NCBI GenBank assembly: GCA_015039365.1
Contig: WION01000037.1
Span: 244,348 to 308,347 of the forward strand
Source of the DNA: Amanita rubescens
Taxonomy: Eukaryota; Basidiomycota; Agaricomycetes; Agaricales; Amanitaceae
Length of the DNA: 64,000 bases
Direction of reading: 5' to 3'
Positions 23,700 to 35,904 of this stretch are shown here, piece after piece; position 1 is the stretch's first letter; each line of letters starts with the position of its first letter. The translations under genes and the position numbers were made by a program. The notes under the pieces were generated by a model. It searched no databases. It was not told the DNA's origin and saw only the letters and a program-made list of their open reading frames with translations.

Positions 23700-23768
23700 C
23701 AGTTCAATGCCGAGGCCAAGAGAGTTTGGCAACTGATTCGCGCGAAATTATTTGGGCAGAGTCAATGA
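23700..23768 (+). pseudogene. PRODH copy 2: C-terminal tail only
   Basis: Only the last 20 or so codons remain (EAKRVWQLIRAKLFGQSQ and stop), matching the C-terminus of the other PRODH copies. The PRODH 3' flank follows (AAAAGCTTCATGATGCAC). It is convergent with A1, as in the units at 7.6 kb and 33.2 kb. Confidence 0.75.
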
Positions 23769-23882
23769 AAAGCTTCATGATGCACGATGAGGTGTTTGAT
23801 AAGAGTCTGCGAGACTCAATACACGATAATGCAATTCAACATATATTCAGGACAAGGTCGTAATAACTAGTCCCTGGCACTA

Positions 23883-26423
23883 TTACGGCCGCCCCGTGAC
23901 CGTGTCGATGTATTTTTGAACATTAGTCCTGACCACTTCCCATTGGTTTATAACTTGTGGTTTGACGGCCTCGAAAAGAGTTGGACCAGTTGGACCGTTC
24001 ATGACAATGTAAAACGCGTCCAGTACCGATAGGGCGGTGGCAATGTCCGACCAGATTTGAGACACTTTAGAAAGGTCCTGAGAAATTTCTTCCATGGGAT
24101 TCAAAAGACTGTAATCGAACATGTCAGCATAATGCCGATACCCCGCAGGCATTAAGTGCTTACGCCTCAAGCGTGGTGGTTTTGGTATCCTCAGCGTTCC
24201 GGATGGCTGCCTTCAGTTCATTGATTGCTTCAGTAATCTAAGAGAGATGTAAGCATTGACAATCCGATGTATTTGGTCTAGTCTAACCTTCTTAGCATCG
24301 ATAGCCTGCTGCACGGAGATCCCACCAAGAACACCTGCGAGTATTGGTTAGTTATTAGCTCGAGCTCTGATAGTTTCGCTAGATGTGTACCTGCGATGCC
24401 TAGGGCCGCCAGCATGCCGCCGAAGGGAAGGAAGACAGCTGCAGTGAAGGCAAGGAAGGCACCGAAGAAACCAAGGGATTTATTCACGGTCATTTTCTTT
24501 TGCTCTTCGGTAAGATCGTCAATGCTCTGCTGCCACTTATCAATGTTTTCATCACACTCGTTAATCTTCATCTTCACGAGGTTGATTGCATTGTCCCAGT
24601 CGTTCTTCACTTGGGTGCTATTACGTAGATTATAGGTGAGAAAATCTCCGACCATAACGCGAGGTTACTCACGATCGCTCGGAGAGCCCAGTAGCGGCCT
24701 CGAGGTATCCTGACACTATGGGAGTGTTAGTATCGAGGTAGACGGACAGCTGAATATCTCCAGCCGCAACGTTGGCTTGGTCGTCGCGCTTCACGAACGG
24801 CAAAAGGGTCTGCTGAACTATGGCGTATGATGCGAGATTTCGCGCGACTGGTAACGTATCTATTTGCAGCTGGAGGTACTTCTCACGATAGTAGTTCATA
24901 ACAAAGTAGAAATTCGAGTCAGAACCATCGATCGGACTTGTACACGAGATCTGGTCAAGGTATGGCATCTGAAGGAGATTCTAGAAGAGATAATGAAATA
25001 AGGATATGTTCTATGATCGTGAATATTCAATGCTCACGTTGAACCGGTCAATGATTTTTCCAGTGCTGTCAGCCAACTCCTCAAGCTTCTCCCGAGTATC
25101 TGAAGGCGGGCTGTAAAACCAGGATTCAGCGCTGAAAAGTAAATGATAAAAGCAGTTGAAATACCCGATCACTGCCATGACAATTTTTTCATCGTTGTTT
25201 CTGTTAAGTACTGAGATAATGACAAATACAGACACCCAACAGTACTCACTGGGCAACAGACCTCAATTTTGTATCCGTAGAGGAGACCACAGCACTGCTG
25301 CCAAGAGCAGCAACCATTTTGTAGAGACGAATCTCATGTTTAGTGATGGGAACTTTCGGGTTTGCGTTGAATTGGGCAGATCTAATCGCGTGCATTGATC
25401 GAGCGCTGCCTGTCTGTGTAAGAGCGTCGGCATATTCTTTGGCATCAGCGGCCACTTTCGCCCAAGCGCTCTTGATTTCTTCAGATGTGACGGGAGGAAC
25501 TGTGTCCGTCACTTCCTTAACAGTCTCCTGGCGGTCAGCAACGTCATCCCAAGCGTTAAGCAGACGTTGGGAATTCGTGATGACGACTGTAAGGCCTTTG
25601 CTAAGAGCAATGAATTTAGTCTTGAGCGAGCTGAGCTGATCGCGGAGGGCTCGGAGGCCGCTCAAGATCTGTTGTAGACGGAGACGATCTTCGAACAAGC
25701 TCTCAAAGGATCCGAATATGCTGCTGATTGCGACGCCGAGAAGGGCTGCGATTTGGACATCAGATTCTTCTGCAGTCGAGGCAAGATTGTAAAGGGTCTG
25801 TCGTTTACGAGATAAACAAATTGCCGATTATGACTTCGGTGGGCTCACCTTGAGCACTTCCCATAAAGTAACAATAATGTTCTTCTGAGCAAGAGCTTCA
25901 CTTTGTTCCTCGATTTGCGAGTCCAGATCTCGAAGTTTTACCTCAAGATCTGCGATGCGTTCATTGATATCTTCGACGTATTCAGAAAACTATGCGATAA
26001 CTCTTCAGCGAAGGAAAGTGTGATTAGAATAGTACCAACCTGAGAGAAAAATTGTTGATTGGACTCGGAATCCGCCCTAGCCTGGTCCGCGTAGCCCTTT
26101 GCAACAGGTTGCATTGTCAATACAAAAAGATCGACTGAGAGTATGTTTAAGACGGTGCTGAGCGCTGCGTCATAACCGATAACCTTGCGCGCAAGTTCGA
26201 CATTGATGTTGGTTAAGTCCGAGAGTCGGCTGTTACCGCGAGAAACTAGAGCGAATAAGTTAGTGGTCTTATCCGCATCATCGCCAAGGGATATGGTGTC
26301 GAGGTTGGGGAAAACTAGCAGCTCGTGAAGTGCCTTGCGAGCAGCCAGGTAGTCCGGAGTAAAACTGCTCAAAGAGCCGAGCAGGGTACCAGGACCAAGA
26401 GCATCGAGGAGAGGAGACGACAT
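23883..26423 (-). CDS. A1: two-module helical protein resembling alpha-pore-forming proteins
   Basis: The ATG at 26,423 (MSSPLLDALGPGTLLG) begins a protein of roughly 700 residues in about nine exons, all open. It is almost entirely helical. A coiled-coil stretch (DINERIADLEVKLRDLDSQI) leads to a hydrophobic run (IAALLGVAISSIFG) and another long helix containing RLLNAWDDVADR. Later a second such set appears: KNDWDNAINLVKMKINECDE, then a strongly hydrophobic hairpin (SLGFFGAFLAFTAAVF and GGMLAALGIAG), then helices to the end. Helix, hydrophobic hairpin, helix is the layout of ClyA/HBL/NHE/Cry6-like alpha-pore-forming proteins. Two sets in one chain suggest a tandem fusion. No signal peptide is visible. 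The family assignment rests on architecture, not on a clear motif. The TATA-like GATTTAAAC lies about 50 bases upstream in a minisatellite-bearing divergent promoter. Confidence 0.55.
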
Positions 26424-26895
26424 ATTTCGCGAGATGTGTTGTGGGACGCAACTAGAGCAGAATCCCGTTTAAATCATATTGCGATGTGCTTGTCGTATTT
26501 TCAATCCGAGATTCTCACATCTCGGTCTCACGAAATCCATCCCCACATAGGGAAAAGCACGGATGGGGCCTTCCAAAGCGAAGAATTTGATCGGGTTTCA
26601 GCGGCCTTCTATTTCAGATCGCGACTTCCTTCGAAAATATCAAGGCAAAATTAAAATACAGGCAGGGACTATATGGAGTCTGCTACTTACAAGGAAGCCT
26701 CACGGCATGGTTGAGTTAATGGCGGCCAAGGCCGCTGTTGATCTCGTCGTGCTAAACACATCTCGGAATATTCAACAGACAGGATCACCCAGTCTGTCAG
26801 GGATATGAGATGTCGGAGTTGCAGATCAGGTGTCAAATGGGAGTTTGTGGATCTGATATCAGATAAGTTCAGAAAACTGCTCGCAAGGTGAAGAG
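26424..26895. promoter_or_regulatory. Upstream region of A1, conserved between copies
   Basis: The region holds a TATA-like TTTAAAT (complement of ATTTAAA) near 26,470. About 300 bases are also found upstream of A2 (35,940-36,330) and partly at 7,240-7,420. Conservation outside the coding region suggests a retained promoter or a shared duplication. Confidence 0.5.
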
Positions 26896-26899
26896 ACGC

Positions 26900-27320
26900 A
26901 CAATAAGAGTATAGGATGAGAACGCATGGATAGAGTACGCTCATACAACGGTCGGCCGAAGGCCAGATGTGGAAAGAAACAACGGGTCATGTTCCAGGGT
27001 CTGGTTAACGTCACTCTGGGAAGGTGGTAGGGACGAGAACGCATAGAGCGGGCCAAACGCGGAAAGCGACAACGGCCGATGTTCCAGGGTTTGATTGACG
27101 TTAATTGGGAAGGTGCTCAGGATGAGAACAGGTTTGGTTAAATAGCGTTCATCTGAAAAGGTGCTTGGAATGAGAACGCATAGATGGAACAGGCCAGATG
27201 TGGAAAACAACAACGGCAGACGTTCCATCTAATCTTGGAAGGTGTTCGGGATGAGAACGCCAGGCCAGATAACAACGGCAGACGTTCTAGAGTTTGGCTA
27301 ACATTACTCTGGGAAGATGC
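26900..27320. repeat. Minisatellite 1 in the A1 divergent promoter
   Basis: It contains about four imperfect units near 90 bp with the core AACAACGGCAGACGTTCCA, then GGTTAAC, CTCTGGGAAGGTG and GGATGAGAACGCATAGA. The same unit is found in three other divergent promoters of the window. TTCCAG and CTGGGAA within a unit can pair. Confidence 0.75.
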
Positions 27321-27585
27321 TCACCCGCAGAGAATCGGAATCCGGATTGCAGAGGTCTGTTGAGCAGGTAGCTCAAACAATTCTTGACATGGTGAACGGT
27401 AGGATAACCGATGCGCTGACCGTTGGAGATTGTGAAGGAGTAGAGGCAAATGAAAAGCGCAGCAGAGAGCCTAACGAACTTCGAGGTGCCAGCAGTGTTT
27501 TATTTTTAGAGCGTCTGATCGGCCACTTCTCGCTAAATTTAACTTTCACGCGTCCACCGTGGAGTCCAACGTAAGTAAGGATCCG
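27321..27585. other. Remnant of a C-type promoter without its gene
   Basis: Text following minisatellite 1 (AGAATCGGAATCCGGATTGC, then TTTTATTTTTAGAGCG and the TTTCACG..GTCCAC segment) corresponds to the sequence that precedes C1, C2 and C3. It is then replaced by the inverted-repeat element, so the C-type partner of A1 is lost. Confidence 0.55.
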
Positions 27586-27589
27586 TCGC

Positions 27590-28860
27590 CGTTATCGCCA
27601 TCATCGCCACCAGCAGCAGCATTCCCAAACGTCGCGGAACCCGCACTCAAACCGGGACTCACCCTCCCAAGAAAAAACCAGATCCTGCGCCGTCATCCAG
27701 GAACCTTACTGCTTCTCCGCTGGAGCTCCTCCAAACTCGCTGGCATCTCCTGCCGACTCATCGCTTTGACCATCCCCGAATAAATGTACCCAGACGAAAC
27801 CACGCCCGACCTGGCGGCGCCGTTGGCTTTGGTATTTTGGGTAGCACCCGCACCCGAACCAGCGCCCGTGAACGCAGCCCCGATCATAAGACCATTGTAC
27901 AAACCCGCGTTCGCCGCAGCCTGCCAAATCATCGACGAACGGCGCGTCGACAAGCTGGTGACCGGTGGTCATCGATCACCCATACTCGCAGACGGAGGAA
28001 TGCAGAATCGGCCACTTCCATCGCTTATGTTTTTTCTCGGATGTTGGCATCGTCGTAGTGCTTGTTCTGCAATAATTGGTATCATTTATTAAGACACTTG
28101 GTGTTGGTGAGAGCGTGCGTGCTACGTCATCCTGTGGAACATTGGTATGCGAAGACTGCGCAGTACGTCGTTACATTATCAGAAGAAGAACTGTTCAAGT
28201 TCTATGCACAAACGGAAACGTTAAATACAACGTAGTAATGATACAAGTATTCAGTATGTATATGTGGTTAATGGTGGAGATGCTCCCGCGCAGCATTATC
28301 TAAGGATTCTGAGGCCTGAATTCAATGAAAGGATCTTGCTGGACCGACTACATCAAAGTCTCATCTTTGTTCGCGCCGTGTTGTTGGAGGTTGTTGGTGT
28401 TTGATTGCTGTTATTTAAACCTTGCTGACGATGACGTAGCACGCTTGCCATAAACGGTTTTTTCGTTTATTGCAGAACGAGTACTACGACGATCTCAACG
28501 TCCGAGAAGCGATGGAAGGCGACCGATTCTGCATTCCTCCGTCTGCGAGTATGGGACTCAAACATCCTTCTTATAACCCCAACCCCAACCACAATGCCAG
28601 CGACGGGTGAGGAGACCAAGAAGGGAAGCTGGTTTGTCGACGCGCATGGTTTGGCAGGCTGCGGCGAACGCGGGGTTGTACAATGGTCTTACGATCGCGA
28701 TCACGGGCGCAGGTTCGGGTGCGGGTGCTACCCAAGACAGCCAATGGCGCCACGCGGTGGGTGTCCTCTGGCTACATTTCTTCGGGGATGGCCAAAGCGA
28801 AGACACTTGGCGTGTTGGTGATAGCGTGCTACGTCATCGTCAGCAAGGTTACAATAACAA
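27590..28860. repeat. Large inverted repeat with a small membrane-protein-like frame
   Basis: A left arm (about 27,700-28,120) and a right arm (about 28,430-28,850) are inverted copies of each other. For example, ACTCGCAGACGGAGGAATGC at 27,984 has its complement near 28,530. Each arm encodes, in outward mirror fashion, the same short frame: minus 27,693-27,953 with WQAAANAGLYNGLMIG and TGAGSGAGATQ, and plus near 28,640-28,740. The frame has one hydrophobic Gly/Ala-rich segment. No transposase is visible. It could be a foldback-type element or a small gene duplicated in inverted orientation. Confidence 0.5.
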
Positions 28861-29226
28861 CAAACACCAACAATACGGCAATCAGTTCAACGGGAACGAA
28901 GGCGCTCCAGGATATGCAGGAGGATCAAACAACGAAGGCATGACCGAATTGTCGAAGGAGTGGGTGATATCCACCATACCGAAGATGCGTCAGGATTGGG
29001 TGACCATCCTGTTTTCAAGAGAGAACCTAAAGAGCAGTTGTCGCGCGGGGCACGTTAGGTAGGAGACGTGGCGACACCGAGGAGAGCGAGTAGTAAACGC
29101 AAGGTGACGTGGTAGGGTACATTCTGCGGGTGGTACAGTTGAGTATGTAAACATTCGATGCGAATCCGGTTCGCTTTCAAACCCAGCTCGAACCTTCGAC
29201 CACTCCAGTATTGCACCACATTAAGC
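28861..29226. other. Intergenic stretch, nothing recognised
   Basis: It contains AACAACAACAAACACCAACAA-like low-complexity text and no supported gene. The small gene that starts at 29,227 follows directly. Confidence 0.35.
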
Positions 29227-29853
29227 ATGGCCACTGAATCTAGAACTGATGTAAGTTTTACATCCCTCTGCGAGTCTCTCATCACGCGATCCATCTGAAC
29301 CTATGTTAAGGTCACCTTCTATGCCTTTGGTGAACGTCTTGACACTCTAGGCGGCAAAGTCGAGGCTCAAATTCTCGCCAGGGTCCAAGGGGAAATCCCA
29401 AACCTAGTACCAACCACGTATGAAGTATCAAAAGCATACCTGGACAATGAGATCCTGAAGCCAGAAGGCCAGCGGGACCTGACTCGTGAGATGTGCATGA
29501 TCATGGCATTGAACCTTCCCAAGGGACGCAAGACATTATTTAAAGCTGCTTCTGCAGAGTTGTTAATTCCCCTTGCTGAAGGTGATATCATCTCTCAAGT
29601 GGCCTATGTATATTTAAACTAACGACCCACAGGTTGCATACTAGTTTACCCGACCATTGATCTTCCTCCCACCTCGTTTGGCACCCACGATAACCCGTAT
29701 AGCAACATGCTAGTGGATGCAATGACATCCAATCCTGTAACAGCCGACATCCTCATGGCTTATTTTACAAGGATTGGGGACAAAATGGGATTCAAGACTG
29801 GAGACCCTGATAACTCCTTTCAGATCAAGTTGAACTCTACACCTTTCCGGTAG
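29227..29853 (+). CDS. Small protein of unknown function
   Basis: Exon 1 (29,227-29,250) encodes MATESRTD. An intron (29,251-29,310) leads to exon 2 with VTFYAFGERLDTLGGKVEAQ and LTREMCMIMALNLPKGRKTL. A second intron (29,582-29,632) leads to exon 3 with GCILVYPTIDLPPTSFGTHD and a stop at 29,851-29,853. Both introns have GT-AG ends and keep the frame, giving about 165 residues. I recognise no family; there is no signal peptide or membrane segment. The clean splicing supports a real gene. Confidence 0.6.
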
Positions 29854-30187
29854 ATAGTCGCGTGGTTATACTTATAGTAGTGTTAGGGGACCACTCTTCA
29901 AAACTTTGGCTTCGTGATGACGTGAGCTACTTATCTTGTTGCACATATACCACTAGTAGCGTATATAATGTCAATGTCAATATTGTTATTATATGAATGC
30001 CTCTACACCATCCTCGACTCGGAGTCCGTCCAGGATGCCTAGTCGATTTTGAAAATGTTCGTGCCAAAGTTTCACGCCTCCTGGTAATTTCCTTCATGAG
30101 CGGAGTGCTGTGGCAGTGCCTAGTTTCCATGTCATACTAGCCGGCCGCCCACTGCAAAGGCTTGTATAACTTTTTAAACTTGAGATT
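29854..30187. other. Intergenic stretch, nothing recognised
   Basis: This short spacer separates the small gene and the HNH gene. No repeat or coding exon could be assigned. Confidence 0.4.
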
Positions 30188-31496
30188 ATGTCTCTATCAT
30201 ATAGTAGTGGTGGCCTCGACGGTATTGAGATTACGGTGAAAATTCACCAACTCCCTTTTTTGCAGCGCGTATTCGGCTCTGACGTCAACCCTTCTGTAAC
30301 CCCTATAGTATTCACGGCCACAAACACAACCTTCCACTATCCGTCATGGAGATGGTTATCGTCCGCGATTTCGATGGTAACACCTTATTTAGTACGTTTT
30401 AAAATCCAATAGTATCTGATAAGGCCTTCTGACCTCCTCTAGAATTCTGGCAATATGGCCTCATTGACTGGGAACTCCTTTATGAATGCCTTCGAAAGAT
30501 CATTTTATCCGACAGAGACTGGGAGGTTTTCGAATACGATGAATACGAGCCTACTCGGCGAGGGGCTCATTGTCTCCCGAGCCGTGAAATTCCTCTTCCC
30601 GGAACATACATACTTCTTCAACCGGGCATGTATTGTCTCTCTATCTTCATGATATGCTTCTTCACAGTGGTTTATTGTAGATGGTTCTCCGATCCATATA
30701 GACTTGACACCTAATTCGACTCGCGTCCGCCATCCAGTTCCTTTACGCGAAGATTCGGATGTATGCTGCACACCGTATAGGGGCGCATATAACTAAATTT
30801 CTGATTGGTTTCTGCAGATATCGACCTTCCAACAACATGTACGTGACCGCGATACTTGCTGCCTCATATGCGGCCTTGAGGTTGAAGAACGTCTATTTGT
30901 TCGTTTTCGGGAAACCCACATTTTCCCTCCTGCACATGAATCCGAGGCATGTTGCATTATATTGCCTCCTTCTTTTAAGCTAAGACATGTCATGCAGTGG
31001 ATTGATAAAGGCTTTCCGAATCTTATAACGGATACTGCACCCCTTTCCGAACTTGGTGGAGCGAGCAAGATAGACTCAGTTCAGAATGGGATCTTACTTC
31101 GCTCTGATTTGCATAATGCTTGGAGCGATTATCTCATTGCGGTCCTTCCTGATGTTTGCATCTTCCATTCATCTATGGCATCGTTTCTCATTACATTCTG
31201 ACTAGCGTGGGCACGTGGTCGTCCCAGTTGTAGGCGGCTACGACGATGTCGCTGGAAAGACCCTCAAACTCGATCATATTACTGACCCCAATTTGCGGCC
31301 CCTTGACGAGCTTTTCCGTGATCATTTTCTTCAATGTGTGTTGAGACGTATGAAGGGTGAAGGCGAGCCTTCATGGGACTACGAAGAGGCATTCGATGAT
31401 GATGTGGATCTGTCAAAAGACATTTGGAGCGGAAAACAGGGTAGTAAAGAACTTGAGCTATCTTGCAGATTGCATGGTCTTCAGGTCGGGAGCTGA
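30188..31496 (+). CDS. HNH-type nuclease of the basidiomycete family
   Basis: N-terminal text includes HQLPFLQRVFGSDVNPSVTP, then MVIVRDFDGNTLF and FWQYGLIDWELLYECLRK. The nuclease core is RDRDTCCLICGLE, RFRETHIFPPAHESE, then WIDKGFPNLITD and KIDSVQNGILLRSDLHNAW. DDVAGKTLKLDHITDPNLRP and ELSCRLHGLQVGS with a stop close the protein. The spaced Cys pair, THIFP and LRSDLHNAW are typical of an expanded agaricomycete HNH family, probably cutting DNA. An intron at 30,947-30,997 has a GC donor; no GT alternative keeps the frame. A change of frame near 30,340 between the N-terminal segment and MVIVRDF could be an unseen intron or a frameshift, so integrity of the 5' end is uncertain. Confidence 0.72.
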
Positions 31497-32000
31497 GTAT
31501 GATATGAATTAGTACAAGCGGTTATTGATGATTAGTTATTGTACGTCCAAAGTTATTTTCCTGATTACTGTCCGAAGCTTTACGCTAGTCAAGCAACGTC
31601 AAGCGCTCACTTGCTCCATCCCCACTCAAGCCATTTATATTCTACAGTTCTTCTTTCTTGTCTCTCAGGCTGGCGAGGTTATTATTTAGTAACCTGGGCT
31701 GTACTCAACACTTCGGAACACCCTACCACGTCGCTCTACCACTCCCTTTTCTGCTGCCCTGAGGCAACTGTATGCATCCAACCAACTCAACGTTGCCTCG
31801 CGCGCGTACCTGCGTACCTGCGTCTCTCAGCCCTGACCCCTTTTTACCGTTCACACCCCGACTGCGCTGCTCTTGAAACCACCCATCGTGTCTTTGTCAC
31901 CTGCCCCGCTTTCGCTGACTTACGTGTCTGAGTACGCGCAAAACCTGGTTGGTCAAATGACCAAGCTCGCTGATGATCACAATCTCCTTCCCTGTTAACA
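31497..32000 (+). pseudogene. Remnant of a LINE C-terminal region
   Basis: A plus-strand frame around 31,730-32,000 reads PTQRCLARVPAYLRLSALTP, then HPDCAALETTHRVFVTCPAF. The spacing (C, then ETTHRVFVTCPAF) is that of the zinc-knuckle-like tail after the RNase H domain of fungal LINEs. No reverse transcriptase remains. The 31,497-31,730 part shows nothing recognisable. Confidence 0.5.
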
Positions 32001-32159
32001 AATTGTAATCTATCTGAACAAGCTCTTGTCTTGTCTCAATTTACCATCGAGCTTTTAAACCTGCCGACAGGGCCTATGGGCATCGCGCTGTGCTCGCTAG
32101 GGAGTCGGACTGCGATGGAACGGAGTGATGGTGGAGACATGACTAGAGGCTGGCGACGA

Positions 32160-33238
32160 TTTTGAAGAGGTCCATTCAACGTAACTTCGGGTTAACGTTG
32201 GCAAGCAGGTGGCTGTGGATTTCCTCTAATGATGATCATGATACATTCACACGATCAGGCCTACGTCCGCAACGCCCGATAATCGACGGAACAGCTGCGA
32301 CTGGTGATCAAATACCGTCGCCCCCTGAGCAGAGTATGGATCTGACACAGAAAGACGTCGAGTCCGAGTCTCTTCGAACCTGCATGCTGACCTGGAGGAA
32401 ATATGCACCAGAGCCAAAGGACGCGATGTGAAGGTCGTAATAGATGCGGAATATAGCTGTAACCAGCCAGCAGTGGACGCGTTCAGGCCAAATTCGCCTT
32501 GACGAGTTCCTCCAACACGACCTCACAGCTCTCCCGGTTGTGTGTCCCAAAGATGACAGCAATTCGGGGCACCGAAAGCACAGTGTTGCTATTTTCCCTT
32601 AATGAGGACAATAACGGTTGTTGCTCGTCCCGCTCCCATCGCTAGCTGCATCGACGTCCGCAGCAACAGCTCTGACCAGCGTCCGCACGCCTTCGTTGAA
32701 ACGCGTATCCGTCTCGAATTTCGTCGTACAAACGGGAAGCTGGAAAATGGATAGGTATCTTCTTCGCTCTCAGTAGCCTGAGCGCGGCGGGCACGAATTT
32801 CGTACGCATGACTAGTTGACTCGCCCTCCTGACGAGCTTGACTCCAAGGGCGTAGTTATGCTTACGTGCATCCCGAAGTGCCTCTGCAAAAAATCTCGGA
32901 TTTCTGCAAAGAATTTGCGCATTAGACTCGATTAGCAAGGAAGAGGGAAAAATGGTGTCACTGTCAGTGCGAGATGAAGTAGTACAACGAGTCGCAATAA
33001 TCGCGCAGCTGTATAGGATATGCGATGATATGACTAGAGAACCAAGTCAAACACCCACCATGTACAAATTGATCAATTTTTGAACGAGGTATCTTCCATA
33101 CTCCGTACGGTGCGCTTTCTGAGGCATTACTCCGATGTGCTGTCGAGAACAAGTCGGTGCTTGGACAAGGCGGAGCTGAGAAAGAGAGGAAGAGAGTTTG
33201 GCGACTGATTCGCGCGAAATTATTTGGGCAGGGTTAAT
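32160..33238 (+). pseudogene. PRODH copy 3, with internal inversion
   Basis: The first part, on the plus strand, has MDLTQKDVES-type text and KVVIDAEYSCNQPAVDAF (tryptophan changed). At about 32,487 the sequence flips: 32,488-32,934 is the following gene segment in reverse orientation, ending with the complement of VKANLA. At 32,935 the plus orientation resumes with SKEE and the remainder, including VRDEVVQRVAIIAQLYRIC, to RAKLFGQG and a stop. A deletion inside the inverted segment removed the exon between LMRKFN and RNPRF. It is convergent with A2. Confidence 0.8.
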
Positions 33239-33381
33239 GAAAAGCTTCATGGCTGCATGATGAGGTGTTTGATAAGAGTCTGCGAGGCTCAATACACGAT
33301 AATGCAATTCAACATATATTCAGGACAAGGGTCGCAATACAGGCTATTGTAGCTAATAACTAGTCCTTGGCACTTTAACAA

Positions 33382-35904
33382 CTACTTCGAGACCGTATCG
33401 ATGTATTCTTTCACATTAGTCTCGACCACTCCCCATTGGTAAATAACTTGTGGTTTTACGTTCTCGAAAATAATTGGACCAGTCGGACCGTTCATGACCT
33501 GATAGAACGCGTCCAATGTCGTGAGGGCGGTGGCAATGTCCGACCAGATTTGAGACACTTTAGAAAGATCCTGACCAATTTCTTCCATGGGCGGCAAAAG
33601 ACTGTAATCGAACATGTCAGTATAATGCCCGTATCCCGTAGGCATTAAGTGCTTACGCCTCAAGCTTGAATTTGGTATTCTCAGCGGTCTGGACGCTTGC
33701 CTTCAGTTCATTGATTGCCACATGGTCATCTAAAAGAGATGTAAGCATCGACAATTGATGTATTTGGTCTAATCTAACCTTGCCAGCTGCGATAGCTTGC
33801 TCCACAGCCATCGCACCAATAGAACCTACGAGTATTGGTTAGTTATTAGCTCAAGCTCGGTTTCGCTAGACGTGTACCTGCGACACCTAGGGCCGCCAAC
33901 ATACCGACCCCAGGAATGAAGACAGCGGCAGTGAAGGCAATGAAGACACCGAAGAAACCAAGGATTGCATTCATTATCATTGACTTTTGCTGCTCGGTAA
34001 AGTCGGCAATGCTTTGCTGGAATGTAGCAATATTTTGGTCACACTCGTTAATCTTCATCTTCACGAGGTTGATTGCATTGTCCCAGTCGTTCTTCACCTG
34101 GGTGCTATTACGTAGATCGTACGTGAGAAGATCTCAGACCATAACGCGAGGTTACTCACGATCGCTCTGAGAGCGCGGTAGCGGCCACAAGATATGTTGA
34201 CACCAAGGGTGTGTTAGTATCGAGGAAGACAGACAGTTTAATGTCTCCAGCCCCAACGTTGGCTTGGTCGTCGCGCTTCACGAACGGCAAAAGTGTCTGC
34301 TGAAGTACGGAGTATGCTAGGAGATCTCGTGCGACCGGCAACGTATCTAGTTGCAGCTCGAGGTACTTCTCGCGATAGTAGTTCATCACGACATATAAAT
34401 TCGAATCGGAGCCATCGATCGGACTTGTACACTTGATCTGGTCGAGGTATGCCGTCTGAAGGAGATCCTAGAAGAGATAATGGAATAAAGGTGTGTTCTG
34501 TGATCGTGAATATTCAATGCTCACGTTGAACTTATCAATGATTTTTCCAGTGCTGTCAGCCAGTTCCTCAAGTTTCTCCTGAGTATCTGAGGGCGGGCTG
34601 TAAAACCAGGATTCAGCACTGAAAAATAAATGATAAAAACAGTTAAAATACCCGATCACTGCCTCGATAATTTGTTCATCATTGTTCAACTTCCTGTTAA
34701 GTACTTAGACAACCATGACAAATACAGACACCCAACAGTACTCACTGGGAAACGGCCTTTCTAGACCTCAATTTTGTATCCGCAACCATTTTGTGGAGAC
34801 GAATCTCATGTTTAGTGATGGGAACTTTCGGGTTTGCGTTGAATTGGGCAGATCTAATCGCGTGCATTGATCGAGCACTTCGGATTGGCTGCGTAAGAGC
34901 GTCGGCGTATTCTTTGGCATCAGCGGCCACTTTCGCCCAAGCGCTCTTGATTTCTTCATATATGGCCGGAGGAACCATGTCCGTCACTTCCTTGACAGCG
35001 TCCTGGCGGTCAGCAACGTCATCCCAAGCGTTAAGCAGACGTTGGGAATTCGTGATGACGACTGTAAGGCCTTCACTAAGAGCAATGAATTTAGTCTTGA
35101 GCGAGCTGAGCTGGTCGCGGAGGGCTCGGAGGCCGCTCAAGATCTGCTGTAGACGAAGCTGATCTTCGAATAAAGTCTTAAAGGATCCGTGTATGGTGCT
35201 GACTGCGACGCCGAGAAGGGCTGCGATTTGGACATCAGATTCTTCTGCAGTCGAGGCAAGATTGTAAAGGGACTGTCATTTACGAAATAAACAAATTGTC
35301 GATTACAACTTCGGTGGGCTCACCTTGAGCACTTCCCATAGAGTAGCAACGATGTTCTTCTGAGCAAGAGCTTCACTTTGTGCCTCAATTTGCGAGTCCA
35401 GTTCTCGAAGTTTTATCTCAAGTTCTGCGATGCGTTTATTGATATCTTCGACGTATTCAGTAAACTATGCGATAATTCTTCAGCGAAGGAAAGCGTGATT
35501 AAAATAGTGCCAACCTCAGAGAAGAATTGTTGATTGGACTCAGAATCCGCCCTAGCCTGGTCCGCGTAGCCCTTTGCAACAGGTTGCATCGTCGCTACAA
35601 AGAGATCGACTGAGAGAAAATCCAAGACACTGCTGAGCACTGCGTCATAACTGATAACCTTTCTTGCAAGATCAACATTGATGTTGGTCAAGTCGGAGAG
35701 TCGACCGTTACCGCTAGCAACTAGAGTGAACAAGTTGGTGTGATCCGAGTCATCGCCAACGGATATAGTGTCGAGGTTGGGGAAAACTAGCAGTTCGTGA
35801 AGTGCCTTGCGAGCAGCCAGGTAGTCCGGAGCAAAACTGCTCAAAGAGCCGAGCAGGGTACCAGGACCAAGAGCTTCGAAGAGATGAGACGGCATATTTC
35901 GCAA
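33382..35904 (-). CDS. A2: two-module helical protein resembling alpha-pore-forming proteins
   Basis: A2 is a close paralogue of A1 with the same exon order and a start in MRNMPSHLFEALGPGTLLG (MPSHL is equivalent to MSSPL of A1). It has the same coiled-coil stretches, RLLNAWDDVADR, KNDWDNAINLVKMKINECDQ, a hydrophobic hairpin (LGFFGVFIAFTAAVFIPG) and the end YIDTVSK. It lacks a short VAALGSSAVVSS segment present in A1. All exons are open, so the gene is probably intact. It diverges from C1, with which it shares the 1.9-kb region holding minisatellite 2 (TATA-like TATTTAAAC just upstream of A2). Function is inferred from architecture only. Confidence 0.55.

Noticed and set aside
26900..27320. 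CRISPR array
   Set aside because: Repeat units are about 90 bp with no regular spacer structure, in a spliced eukaryotic genome; the pattern is a minisatellite.
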